NCBI GenBank assembly: GCA_027490755.1
Contig: JAIXXL010000024.1
Coordinates: 1-64,000 of the forward strand
Direction of reading: 5' to 3'
Source of the DNA: Betaproteobacteria bacterium
GTDB lineage: Bacteria > Pseudomonadota > Gammaproteobacteria > Burkholderiales > UBA3065
DNA length: 64,000 nucleotides
A program made the translations under genes and the position numbers. A model generated the notes under the pieces. That model was not told the DNA's origin and did not search any database. It saw nothing but the letters and a program-made list of their open reading frames with translations. Positions within the stretch are counted from its first letter, which is position 1. Every line of letters begins with the position of its first letter. This document shows, piece by piece, positions 7,865-19,722 of this stretch.

Positions 7865-9253
7865 ATGGCCGACCTCGACCCCCTCCAGCAACTCAAGGTG
7901 CCACCGCACTCGCTCGAGGCCGAGCAGTCGGTGCTGGGCGCGCTGCTGCTCGACAACGAGGCCTGGGAGCGCGTCGCCGACATCGTTCAGGACAGCGACT
8001 TCTACCGTGCCGAGCACCGGCTGATCTTCGAGCACATCTCGCGCCTGGTCGAGGCCAACCAGCCGGCCGACATCATCACAGTGATGGAGTCGCTGCAGCG
8101 CACCAACGCCATCGAGCAGGCCGGCGGCAGCGCCTACCTCACCGGCCTGGTCGCCAACGTGCCGGGCAGCACCAACATCCGCGCCTACGCCAGCCTGGTG
8201 CGCGAGCGCTCGGTGATGCGCAACCTGGTCTCGGTGGCCAGCCGCATCGCCGACAGTGCCTTCAACCCGGCCGGCCGCAACGCCGCGGAGCTGCTGGACG
8301 AGGCCGAGAAGCTGGTGTTCGACATCGCCGAGATGCAGAGCCGCGGGCAGAAGGGCTTCATGCCCATCGACGACCTGCTCGGTCAGGTGCTGGACCGCAT
8401 CAACGCCCTCTACGAGCGCGAGAACCAGGACGACGTCACCGGCGTTGCCACGGGTTTTAACGACCTCGACGAGCGTACATCAGGCCTGCAACCGGGCGAC
8501 CTGATCATCGTCGCCGGCCGCCCCAGCATGGGCAAGACCAGCCTGGCGCTGAACATGGCCGAGCACGTTGCGCTGCAGTCGAAGAAACCGGTGGCCGTGT
8601 TCTCGATGGAAATGGGCGGCGCGCAGCTGGTGATGCGCATGATCGGTTCGGTCGGGCGCATCGACCAGCACCGCATGCGCAACGGCAAGCTGGGCAACGA
8701 CGAGTGGGACCGCCTGAGCATCGCCATGGAGAAGATGAACGGCGCGCGGCTGTGGATCGACGAGACCGGCGCGCTGAACCCGATCGACCTGCGCGCACGC
8801 GCCCGCCGGCTGGCCCGACAGTGCAGCGCAGAGGGCGGCCTGGGCCTGATCGTCATCGACTACCTGCAGCTGATGAGCGTGCAGGGCGACGGCGAGAACC
8901 GCGCCACAGAGATCTCGGAAATATCGCGCTCGCTCAAGGCCTTGGCGAAGGAACTTCAAGTTCCTGTTATTGCGCTGTCGCAGCTTAACCGTGGCCTGGA
9001 GCAGCGGCCGAACAAGCGCCCGGTGATGTCGGACCTGAGGGAATCGGGCGCCATCGAACAGGACGCCGACCTGATCCTGTTCATCTACCGCGACGAGGTC
9101 TACAACCCCGATAGCCAGGACAAGGGTGTCGCCGAGATCATCATCGGCAAGCAGCGCAACGGGCCCATCGGCACCGTGCGGCTGGCGTTTTTGGGCGAAT
9201 ACACGCGCTTCGAGAACCTGGCGTACGGCGCGGCGCGGCGGGACGACGATTAG
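7865..9253 (+). CDS. dnaB: Replicative DNA helicase DnaB
   Basis: A 462-residue hexameric helicase that unwinds DNA at the replication fork with ATP. The N-terminal DnaB domain (about residues 8-110, PPHSLEAEQSVLGALLLDN) binds primase and is joined by a linker to the RecA-like motor. Walker A is GRPSMGKT at about 218-225, Walker B is LIVIDYLQLM at about 320, and the SQLNRGLEQR and DLRESGAIEQDAD motifs are typical of DnaB. Length is normal. I used the ATG at 7865; a TTG two codons earlier is possible. The usual neighbours (rplI, alr) are absent. A toxin-antitoxin pair follows directly. Confidence 0.97.
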   Translation: MADLDPLQQLKVPPHSLEAEQSVLGALLLDNEAWERVADIVQDSDFYRAEHRLIFEHISRLVEANQPADIITVMESLQRTNAIEQAGGSAYLTGLVANVPGSTNIRAYASLVRERSVMRNLVSVASRIADSAFNPAGRNAAELLDEAEKLVFDIAEMQSRGQKGFMPIDDLLGQVLDRINALYERENQDDVTGVATGFNDLDERTSGLQPGDLIIVAGRPSMGKTSLALNMAEHVALQSKKPVAVFSMEMGGAQLVMRMIGSVGRIDQHRMRNGKLGNDEWDRLSIAMEKMNGARLWIDETGALNPIDLRARARRLARQCSAEGGLGLIVIDYLQLMSVQGDGENRATEISEISRSLKALAKELQVPVIALSQLNRGLEQRPNKRPVMSDLRESGAIEQDADLILFIYRDEVYNPDSQDKGVAEIIIGKQRNGPIGTVRLAFLGEYTRFENLAYGAARRDDD

Positions 9254-9315
9254 GGTCTGTCCATCGCTCGTCGTGCCTCGTTGATCTGGCGGATGCGCAG
9301 TAGGCGCGATCGGGC

Positions 9316-9336
9316 TATATTCTGACCATCTGGTCA
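9316..9336 (+). promoter_or_regulatory. Promoter and palindromic operator of the toxin-antitoxin pair
   Basis: TATATT at 9316-9321 is a good -10. It is followed at once by the perfect palindrome TGACCA-TC-TGGTCA (9323-9336), which covers the expected transcription start. Such operators are typical of Phd/YefM-type antitoxins that repress their own operon. Binding by this antitoxin is inferred. Confidence 0.65.
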
Positions 9337-9352
9337 CAATTTTAGGTTGCGC

Positions 9353-9583
9353 GTGCGAACTGTTCAGGTCTTCGAGGCTAAAGCCCGCTTCTCAGCCTTG
9401 CTGGCAGAGGTCGAGGCGGGGGGCGAGGTCGCCATCACTCGCCATGGCAAAGTCGTGGCACGTATCGTCCCGCAGCCGCCCATGACCGCAGCGGATGTGT
9501 TCGCGCCGCTGTGGCCTGAGCCCGGGGAGATCGACATGGTCGCTCCTCCCGACAGCCCGCCGGAGCCGGTTGCGGCGCCCTAG
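9353..9583 (+). CDS. Phd/YefM-family antitoxin
   Basis: About 76 residues. The N-terminal half (VQVFEAKARFSALLAEVEAG, then GGEVAITRHGKVVARIV) is the conserved Phd/YefM DNA-binding fold. The Pro-rich, acidic C-terminal half is the kind of flexible tail that wraps and neutralises a toxin. I chose GTG at 9353 because AGG at 9344-9346 is a suitable six bases upstream; a TTG at 9347 is the alternative. Its TAG stop is directly followed by the toxin ATG, so the two are translationally coupled. It should bind the palindrome just upstream. Confidence 0.88.
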   Translation: MRTVQVFEAKARFSALLAEVEAGGEVAITRHGKVVARIVPQPPMTAADVFAPLWPEPGEIDMVAPPDSPPEPVAAP

Positions 9584-9988
9584 ATGCGCTACCTGTTTGA
9601 TACCAACGTCTTCATCGCGGCGATGAAGGGTGTCTCCACCGTGCGCGGGCACCTCTTGCGCATCGCCGCCTCCGACATCGTCCTCTCGCCCGTCGTATTG
9701 GGTGAGCTTGAGTATGGCGTTCGAAAGAGCGCGTATCCCGAGGCGAATGCGCACCGCCTTGGGCTTACGGTATCGGCTCTGGAACTGGTTCCGCTCGATG
9801 CGATGGCAGCCGGCCGCTATGGCGAGGTCCGCGCTGCTCTCGAGTCAGTCGGGCGACCGATCGGCGCCAACGATCTCTGGATCGCCGCGCAGGCTTTGGC
9901 GCTGGGCGCCACGCTGGTCACCGACAATCTGGCCGAGTTCTCGCGAGTGGAGGGTCTGCGGCTGGAGAACTGGCTGCGGGCCGCCTGA
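9584..9988 (+). CDS. vapC: VapC-type PIN-domain ribonuclease toxin
   Basis: 134 residues, normal for VapC. The acidic residues of the PIN active site are all present: Asp6 in FDTN, Glu41 in LGELEYG, Asp97 in GANDLWIAA and Asp114 in VTDN. VapC proteins are Mg2+-dependent endoribonucleases, usually cutting initiator tRNA or rRNA, held silent by the cognate antitoxin. The partner here is of the Phd type. The start ATG abuts the antitoxin stop. The target RNA cannot be told from sequence. Its position between dnaB and a mutase suggests an accessory insertion, but I see no flanking repeat. Confidence 0.92.
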   Translation: MRYLFDTNVFIAAMKGVSTVRGHLLRIAASDIVLSPVVLGELEYGVRKSAYPEANAHRLGLTVSALELVPLDAMAAGRYGEVRAALESVGRPIGANDLWIAAQALALGATLVTDNLAEFSRVEGLRLENWLRAA

Positions 9989-10004
9989 CGCGCCCGCCGG
10001 GCTA

Positions 10005-11384
10005 TCAGAACCCCGCCGCCACACCAACCCCCGCCAGCACCTGCCGGAACTCGCCCTGGATGCGCGCCAGCGCCTCGGGCGTGTCGGCTTCGAAGCGAAG
10101 CACCAGCACCGGGGTGGTGTTTGAGCCGCGCACCAGGCCGAAGCCGTCCGCGTACTCCACCCGCAGCCCGTCCAGCGTGATCACCTCGCGCGCGGCCGGA
10201 AACACCGCCTCGCGCTGCATCTGCGCGATCAGGGCGTGGTGGTCCTGCCCCTCGACCCTGACCTGCAGCTCTGGCGTGTTCACCGAATCCGGCAGCGCGT
10301 CGAACACCGCGTCGATGTCTTCCACTTGCGACAGGATCTCCAGCAGGCGCGCGCCGGCATACAGCCCGTCGTCGAAGCCGTACCAGCGCTCCTTGAAGAA
10401 CATGTGCCCGGACATCTCGCCCGCCAGCAGCGCGCCGGTCTCGCGCATCTTCGCCTTGATCAGCGAGTGGCCGGTCTTCCACAGGGTAGCATGGCCACCG
10501 TGTTTGTTAATCCAGTCAAACAGATGCCGCGTACACTTCACGTCGAATATGATTTCGGCACCGGGGTTGCGGCCCAGCACATCTGCGGCGAACAGCATCA
10601 GCTGCCGGTCGGGGAATATGACGCGCCCGCTGCGCGTCACCACACCCAGGCGGTCGCCATCGCCGTCAAATGCCAGCCCGATGTCGGCCTTGCCGCGCGC
10701 CAGTTCGCGCTGCAGGTCCTCCAGGTTTTGCGGGTCGGAGGGGTCGGGGTGGTGGTTGGGGAAGGTCCCGTCCACCTCGCAGAACAGCTCGGTCACGCTG
10801 CAGCCCAGGCGACGGAACAGTTCAGGCGCGGTGGCGCCGGGCGAGCCGTTGCCGCAGTCGATCGCCACGTGCAGCGGTCGCGCCAGCCGCACGTCGCCGG
10901 TGATTCGCTCCAGGTAAGCGGTGCGGATGGCTGCGGTGCCATAGCCGCCGGGCGCGTCAGGTTCCGCGCCGTAGTCGCCGGTCTCGATATGTTGTCGCAG
11001 GCCCTGGATGGCCTCGCCGGCCAGCGTCTCGCCGCCCAGCACCATCTTCAGGCCGTTGTATTCAGGGGGGTTGTGGCTGCCGGTCACCATCACGCCACCG
11101 CCCAGGCCCAATTGGTACACCGCGAAATACAGCATCGGCGTGGCGCAGACGCCGATATCAGTCACATCCACGCCGGCGGCCTGCAGCCCCTCGGCCAGTG
11201 CCGCCGAAAGCGCTGGCCCGGACAGCCGCCCGTCGCGGCCGATCGCCACCGTGGTCTGCCCACGCGCGCGCGCCTCGGCGCCGATGGCGCGGCCGATCTG
11301 CCGCACCGCGTCGGGCGTCAGGTGCGTGTCGACCACGCCGCGGATGTCATAGGCCTTGAACAGGCCGGCAGCGGGGGGCGTCAC
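10005..11384 (-). CDS. algC: Phosphomannomutase/phosphoglucomutase (AlgC-like)
   Basis: 459 residues of the alpha-D-phosphohexomutase family, which interconverts hexose 1- and 6-phosphates for polysaccharide and lipopolysaccharide precursors. AYDIRG opens domain 1. The phospho-Ser is Ser103 in TGSHNPPEYNG. The Mg2+ loop DGDGDR is near residue 243. GEMSGH and the C-terminal phosphate loop VRGSNTTP are present. The start is GTG at 11384, four bases after the queF stop, so both genes are probably one transcript. Whether it prefers mannose, glucose or both cannot be decided, but the length and motifs match AlgC best. Confidence 0.92.
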   Translation of the reverse strand: MTPPAAGLFKAYDIRGVVDTHLTPDAVRQIGRAIGAEARARGQTTVAIGRDGRLSGPALSAALAEGLQAAGVDVTDIGVCATPMLYFAVYQLGLGGGVMVTGSHNPPEYNGLKMVLGGETLAGEAIQGLRQHIETGDYGAEPDAPGGYGTAAIRTAYLERITGDVRLARPLHVAIDCGNGSPGATAPELFRRLGCSVTELFCEVDGTFPNHHPDPSDPQNLEDLQRELARGKADIGLAFDGDGDRLGVVTRSGRVIFPDRQLMLFAADVLGRNPGAEIIFDVKCTRHLFDWINKHGGHATLWKTGHSLIKAKMRETGALLAGEMSGHMFFKERWYGFDDGLYAGARLLEILSQVEDIDAVFDALPDSVNTPELQVRVEGQDHHALIAQMQREAVFPAAREVITLDGLRVEYADGFGLVRGSNTTPVLVLRFEADTPEALARIQGEFRQVLAGVGVAAGF

Positions 11385-11388
11385 GCGA

Positions 11389-11808
11389 TCAGCCCCGGGT
11401 GTTCGATTGCTGCTCGAAGTCCATCAGGTCGACCCGCACCGGCGGCACCCAGCCCGGCTTGCGGTGCTCGGCCACCACGTTGGTGAACACGCCACCGCGC
11501 ACGTACCAACGCGCGGTCAGTCGCATGAAACGCGGGTCGGTGGCGGCCACCAGGTCGTCGAGGATGCGGTTGGTCACCGCCTCGTGGAATGCGCCCTCGT
11601 CGCGGTAGCTCCACATGTACAGCTTCAGGCTTTTGAGCTCGACGCAGCGCTGGTCGGCGATGTAGTCCAGCGTGAAATGAGCGAAGTCCGGCTGGCCGGT
11701 CTTGGGGCACAGGCAGGTGAACTCGGGGATCTCCATGTGGATGTGGAAATCGCGCTCCGGCTTGGGGTTGGGGAAGGTCTCGAGTTCGCGGGTGGGCTGT
11801 GCGGTCAT
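11389..11808 (-). CDS. queF: 7-cyano-7-deazaguanine reductase QueF (short type)
   Basis: 139 residues, the single-domain QueF form known from Bacillus, rather than the double-length form of E. coli. It reduces preQ0 to preQ1 with NADPH in queuosine synthesis. The catalytic Cys is Cys34 in [12 protein letters not shown], and the QueF signature [15 protein letters not shown] follows, with the FHEAVTNRI segment. The queuosine genes queA and tgt lie at the far end of the window (59938-62164), so this genome has both halves of the pathway. It is divergent from smc. Confidence 0.95.
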   Translation of the reverse strand: MTAQPTRELETFPNPKPERDFHIHMEIPEFTCLCPKTGQPDFAHFTLDYIADQRCVELKSLKLYMWSYRDEGAFHEAVTNRILDDLVAATDPRFMRLTARWYVRGGVFTNVVAEHRKPGWVPPVRVDLMDFEQQSNTRG

Positions 11809-11942
11809 GGTCTGGTGCGGCGCTGGCGGCTAGGCCGCGGCCGATGTCGATGTCGATGTAGGGTGGTGGGATAGGGTAGAGCCGGTAGAATCCGGCAGAT
11901 TATAGGCGAGCCGCCCCATCCGACCCGGTCGACACTGCTCCG

Positions 11943-14900
11943 ATGCGCCTGACCCAGATCCGCCTCGCCGGCTTCAAAAGCTTCGTCGACCCCATGCAGG
12001 TCCCGCTGGTGGGGCAGCTGGTGGGCGTGGTGGGCCCAAACGGCTGCGGCAAGTCCAACATCATCGACGCCGTGCGCTGGGTCCTGGGCGAGTCCACCGC
12101 CGGCCGCCTGCGTGGCGAATCCTTGCAGGACGTCATCTTCAGCGGTTCCTCTGGGCGCAAGCCGGTCTCGCGCGCCTCGGTCGAGTTGCTGTTCGACAAC
12201 CGCGAGGGCCGCGCGCCGGGGCAGTGGGCGCCGTTCGCCGAGATCGCGGTGCGCCGCGTCTACGAGCGCAGCGGTGACTCCAACTATTTCATCAACAACC
12301 TGCCAGTGCGCCGCCGCGACATCGCCGACCTGTTCCTCGGCACCGGCGTAGGCGCGCGTGCCTACGGCATCATCGAGCAGGGCATGGTCAGCCGCATCGT
12401 CGAGGCGCGCCCGGAAGAACTGCGCGTGTTCCTCGAGGAAGCCGCCGGCGTGTCGCGCTACCGCGAGCGCCGCAAGGAGACCGAGGGCCGCCTGGGCGAT
12501 GCCCGCATCAACCTCGACCGCGTCGAGGACGTGATGCGCGGCTTGGACGAGCAGATCACTCGCCTGACCACGCAGGCCGCCGCCGCGCAGCGCTACCGCG
12601 ACCTCGCCGCCGAGCTGCGCGAGGCGCAATCGACCCTGCTCGGCTTGCGCGCGTACTTGGCCAGCGAGCAGGCGCGCGCCGCCGAGGCCGCCATCGCCAG
12701 CGCGGAGACCGCCATCGAGGCGCAGATGGCGCAGGTGCGTGCGCTCGAGGCCGATGTCGAGACTTTGCGTCAGGCGCAGGTGGCGGCAGGTGACGCGCTG
12801 GCGGCCCGTCAGGCCGACATGTACGCGGCTGGCGCCGAGGTCACACGCATCGAGCAGAGCATCAGCCACCTGCAGCAGACGCGCGCTGCGCTGGGCGGCC
12901 GCGTCGAGGCGCAGCTGCGCCGGCAGTCGGAGGAGGCCGAACGCGCGCGGCAGCTGGCGGCGAGTCAGACCGGGCTGGCGCAGGAGCTGGAGGCGGCGCA
13001 AGTGGCAGCAGATGCCGCCCGCGGCGCGCAGCAGCAGGCCGAGGCCGCCGCGCAGGCTGCCGAGGCGTCTGAATCGGCCGCGCGCGAGGCGCTGGACGAT
13101 GCCGCGGCCGAGCGGCAGAGCGCGCGCAGCGCGGTGCAGGTGGCCGAATCCGAGGTGCGGCTGGTCGAGCAGCGCCAGCAGGCCGCTGCGCGCAACCTGG
13201 CGCGGCTGGAGCAGGAGTCGGCGGTGCTGGCGGGGCAGGGGGGTGGCGCTGGTGGCGGCGCGGGCGCGGCGGGTGCTGCAGAGACCGCCGCCGAGCGCAT
13301 CGACGGTTTACGCGCCATGCTCGACGAGCAGACCGCGCTGGCCGCCCGTCTGCAGAACGACATCGCCGCGCGCGAGCCGCAGCTGGCCGCCCTGCGCGAC
13401 ACCCTCACGCAGCAGACGCGCGACCTCGCCGCAGCCGAGGCGCGGGTGGATGCGCTGGCTCAGCAGCGCGCCCGGCAGGGCGCCGCGCTGCGGCCGTGGC
13501 TGGAGGGGCAGGGGCTGGCCGGCCGCCCCGGCCTGATCGACGGCCTGCGCGTGCGCGCCGGCTGGGAGGCTGCCTTCGAGGCGGTGCTCGGCCACCGCCT
13601 GCAGGCACGTCGGGTCGATTCATTGGCCGCGCTGGTGGCCGGCGGTGAGCTGCCGCCCACCTTGGCTCTGGTCGAGGCGGGCGATGGTGCGGCCGCCGCG
13701 TCTGCCGGCCCCGGGTCCCCCGCCTCGCCATCTGCACACGCGGCCGCCGCGGCCGGCCTGACGCCGCTCGTCAGCCACATCGATCACGTCGAGGCGCCGC
13801 TCGCCGCCGCCGTGCACGGCCTGCTCGCCGGCGTCTTCGCCGCCGACAGCCTTGCCGCCGCGCTGCAGGCGCGGGGCCATCTGGCCGACGGCCAGCAGCT
13901 GGTCTGCCTCGAGGGCGTGCTGGTCTGGCGCCACGGTCTGCTGGTCGGCGGTCGCGGCGGCGACCTCTCGGTGCAGGCCGATCTGGCCACCGCCCAGGCC
14001 GAGGCCGGCCGGCTGGGCGAGGCGCGCGCGCCGCTGCAGGCGCAACTGGAGGCGCTGCAGACGCTGCAGCGGGACGAGCAGGCGCGCTTGGCCGCGCTGC
14101 AGGCGCCGCTGGAGCAGACACGCCGTGAGCTGCAGCAGCTGGAGGTGGCCGAGGCCCGCCGCCGCGAGGTGGAGGCGCAACACGCCCAGCGCCGCGCTGC
14201 TCTGGACGCCGACATCGCCCGTCTGCGCGACGAGCAGACCACCGACGCCGACGCGCTGCTGGCGGCGCGCGCCGAGGTGGCCAGCCTGGCCGGGGACGCC
14301 ACCGCCCACGAGGCGCTGTGGCAGGACCGCCAGGGCGCGCATGCCAACGCCCGCGAGTCCGCACAGGCCACCCGCGAGGCGCGCCGTCAGGCCGAGCGCA
14401 GCGCGCAGGAGGCTGGCTACCGCGTGCAGACGCTGCAGACGCGCGCCACCGACCTGCGCAACTCGCTGGCCGCCAACGCCCGCCGCGCGCAGCAGATCGC
14501 CGAGGAACTGGCCGCCATGCAGGCCGAGCTCGACGCGCTGGAGGACCAGACCCTGCCGCAGACGCTGGCCGCCGCGGTGCAGGCGCGCCAGTCGGCCGAG
14601 GCCGCCCTGATGGCGGCGCGCGAGTCCGCCGAGTCCAGCGCCGCCACCCTGCGCGAGCGCGAGCAGCAGCGCATGGCCGCTGAGCACGCGGTCAGCCCCC
14701 TGCGCGAGCAGCTGGGCGCCCTGCGCGTGCGAGTGGAGGCCGCCGTGCAGCAGCGCGACCAGCAGCTCGAGCAGCTGGCTGCGATGGGCATCCGCCCCGA
14801 CCAGGTGCAGGTGCCAGAGGACACCGACGAGGAGCCCTGGCGCCGCCGCACCACGCGCCTGCAGCGCGAGATCGACGCGCTCGGCGACGTCAACCTGGCG

Positions 14901-15494
14901 GCCATCGCCGAGCTGGCCGAGGCCAGCGAGCGGCGCGGCTTCCTCGACGCGCAGGCGACCGACCTCGGCTCCGCCATCGCCACGCTGGAGGACGCCATCC
15001 GCCGCATCGACCGCGACAGCCGCGAGCGCCTGCAGCACACCTTCGACGAGGTCAACCGTGGCCTTTCGGAGCTGTTCCCGGCCATGTTCGGCGGCGGCGA
15101 TGCGCGTCTGGAACTGACCGGCGAGGAGATCCTGGACGCCGGCCTGCACCTCACCGCGCACCCACCCGGCAAGCGCAACAGCTCGCTGGCGCTGCTCTCC
15201 GGCGGCGAGAAGGCGCTCACCGCGCTCGCGCTGGTGTTCGCGCTGTTCCGCCTGAACCCGGCGCCGTTCTGCCTGCTCGACGAGGTCGACGCGCCGCTGG
15301 ATGACACCAACACCGAGCGCCTCTGCAGGCTGGTGCGGCGCATGTCGGCGCAGACCCAGTTCATCTTCATCACCCACAACAAGATCACCATGGAGATGGC
15401 GCAGCAACTGGTCGGGGTGACCATGCCCGAGCCCGGCGTGTCCCGGGTGGTCGCGGTAGACGTGGCAGAAGCCGTGCGGCTGGCGGCGGCATGA
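11943..15494 (+). CDS. smc: Chromosome segregation ATPase SMC
   Basis: 1183 residues. Walker A is GPNGCGKSN at residues 31-39. The ABC signature LLSGGEKAL is near residue 1084 and Walker B CLLDEVDAPLDD near 1110, so the ATPase head is formed by both ends. Between them are two very long Ala/Gln/Glu/Arg coiled coils and a hinge around residues 500-660. SMC dimers compact and separate replicated chromosomes. The hinge region carries two low-complexity inserts, one Gly/Ala rich near residue 435 and one Ala/Ser/Pro rich near 585. Strong GC bias makes the opposite strand appear open for long stretches, but the motifs settle the coding strand. It is followed by zipA and ligA, an order seen in gammaproteobacteria. 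Confidence 0.97.
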   Translation: MRLTQIRLAGFKSFVDPMQVPLVGQLVGVVGPNGCGKSNIIDAVRWVLGESTAGRLRGESLQDVIFSGSSGRKPVSRASVELLFDNREGRAPGQWAPFAEIAVRRVYERSGDSNYFINNLPVRRRDIADLFLGTGVGARAYGIIEQGMVSRIVEARPEELRVFLEEAAGVSRYRERRKETEGRLGDARINLDRVEDVMRGLDEQITRLTTQAAAAQRYRDLAAELREAQSTLLGLRAYLASEQARAAEAAIASAETAIEAQMAQVRALEADVETLRQAQVAAGDALAARQADMYAAGAEVTRIEQSISHLQQTRAALGGRVEAQLRRQSEEAERARQLAASQTGLAQELEAAQVAADAARGAQQQAEAAAQAAEASESAAREALDDAAAERQSARSAVQVAESEVRLVEQRQQAAARNLARLEQESAVLAGQGGGAGGGAGAAGAAETAAERIDGLRAMLDEQTALAARLQNDIAAREPQLAALRDTLTQQTRDLAAAEARVDALAQQRARQGAALRPWLEGQGLAGRPGLIDGLRVRAGWEAAFEAVLGHRLQARRVDSLAALVAGGELPPTLALVEAGDGAAAASAGPGSPASPSAHAAAAAGLTPLVSHIDHVEAPLAAAVHGLLAGVFAADSLAAALQARGHLADGQQLVCLEGVLVWRHGLLVGGRGGDLSVQADLATAQAEAGRLGEARAPLQAQLEALQTLQRDEQARLAALQAPLEQTRRELQQLEVAEARRREVEAQHAQRRAALDADIARLRDEQTTDADALLAARAEVASLAGDATAHEALWQDRQGAHANARESAQATREARRQAERSAQEAGYRVQTLQTRATDLRNSLAANARRAQQIAEELAAMQAELDALEDQTLPQTLAAAVQARQSAEAALMAARESAESSAATLREREQQRMAAEHAVSPLREQLGALRVRVEAAVQQRDQQLEQLAAMGIRPDQVQVPEDTDEEPWRRRTTRLQREIDALGDVNLAAIAELAEASERRGFLDAQATDLGSAIATLEDAIRRIDRDSRERLQHTFDEVNRGLSELFPAMFGGGDARLELTGEEILDAGLHLTAHPPGKRNSSLALLSGGEKALTALALVFALFRLNPAPFCLLDEVDAPLDDTNTERLCRLVRRMSAQTQFIFITHNKITMEMAQQLVGVTMPEPGVSRVVAVDVAEAVRLAAA

Positions 15495-15497
15495 CCC

Positions 15498-15531
15498 TAT
15501 AATTCAGCCACTTGGTCGAGGTTCCTCGACC
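15498..15531 (+). promoter_or_regulatory. zipA promoter -10 and adjacent 18-bp perfect palindrome
   Basis: A perfect TATAAT lies at 15498-15503, four bases after the smc stop codon. It is followed by GGTCGAGG-TT-CCTCGACC (15514-15531), which covers or just follows the expected transcription start. No convincing -35 is seen. The palindrome could be an operator or a short hairpin in the leader; no T tract follows it, so it is not a standard terminator. Confidence 0.5.
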
Positions 15532-15551
15532 GCTCCCGAGACCCCGGCGAC

Positions 15552-18997
<3,446 letters not shown>

Positions 18998-19087
18998 CGA
19001 ACCCGGTTTGTTGGCCTTGTTGCAGAATGCGAAAAGTTGATGCATTTTCTGACTAATGCGCTCCAACAAATTCACACAAGAATAATA

Positions 19088-19127
19088 AAGTCATTTCATA
19101 ATAGGGCCTTCTTAATACAAATGACTT
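19088..19127 (+). promoter_or_regulatory. Inverted repeat in an AT-rich leader of hpt
   Basis: AAGTCATTT (19088-19096) and AAATGACTT (19119-19127) are perfect 9-bp inverted arms separated by 22 bases. They end six bases before the hpt ATG. The surrounding 19000-19133 segment is clearly richer in A and T than the rest of the window. It contains CATAAT at 19097-19102, which resembles a -10, but no well spaced -35. It could be an operator or an RNA hairpin controlling hpt initiation. The function is unknown. Confidence 0.5.
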
Positions 19128-19133
19128 GCTGCC

Positions 19134-19712
19134 ATGGTGATGAGCATGACCGGTGAGCGCGTGAACATTCCCGACCCGGCAACGGTTCTGGAACAGTCCG
19201 ACTGCCTGGCCGACGCCGAGACGGTGAAGGCGGCGATCGCACGCATGGCCGCCCGCATGAACGAGGACCTCGGCAACCAGGTGGTTCTGGTGTGCCCGCT
19301 GCTCAACGGCTCGCTGCCGTTTGCCGGCATGCTGGTGCCGCAGTTGCGTATGCCGCTGCGGCTCGATGCCATTCAGGTCAGCCGCTATGGCTACGAGACC
19401 CGCGGCAAGGAGCTCGAGTGGTTGTCGCCGATGCCCGATGTGAAGGGTGAGACGGTGCTGCTGCTTGACGACGTGCTGGATGCCGGCGTGACGCTCACGC
19501 TGGTGCGTGCCGCCGTGCTGGCCGCAGGTGCGCGCCGCTGCATCGTCGGCGTCCTCACCGAAAAGAACACGCTGCGCCCCAAGCCTATCGAGGCCGACTA
19601 CGTCGCGCTCGAGATGCCCGACCGCTACATCTTCGGCATGGGCATGGATGTGTTCGGCTGGTGGCGCAATCTCCCCGGCATTCATGCCATGCGGGAGGTC
19701 AACGGCCTGTGA
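19134..19712 (+). CDS. hpt: Hypoxanthine-guanine phosphoribosyltransferase
   Basis: 192 residues. The PRPP-binding signature is VLLLDDVLDAGVT, and the PLLNGSLPFAG loop and the late GMGMDVFGWWRNLPGI segment fit the hypoxanthine phosphoribosyltransferase family. It converts hypoxanthine or guanine with PRPP to IMP or GMP. Three in-frame ATGs (19134, 19140, 19146) lie close together; none has a clear Shine-Dalgarno. It is followed after 10 bases by a methylthioinosine phosphorylase whose product is hypoxanthine, so the pair forms a short salvage route. Confidence 0.9.
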   Translation: MVMSMTGERVNIPDPATVLEQSDCLADAETVKAAIARMAARMNEDLGNQVVLVCPLLNGSLPFAGMLVPQLRMPLRLDAIQVSRYGYETRGKELEWLSPMPDVKGETVLLLDDVLDAGVTLTLVRAAVLAAGARRCIVGVLTEKNTLRPKPIEADYVALEMPDRYIFGMGMDVFGWWRNLPGIHAMREVNGL

Positions 19713-19722
19713 CAGCCGGCTG

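Noticed and set aside
13620..15407. Long open frames opposite smc (and similar ones opposite ligA, ftsK, ovoA, recA and the DUF11-type gene)
   Set aside because: They are Arg/Ala/Gly/His-rich translations caused by high GC in third positions, without recognisable motifs, and the sense strand carries clear family motifs throughout.
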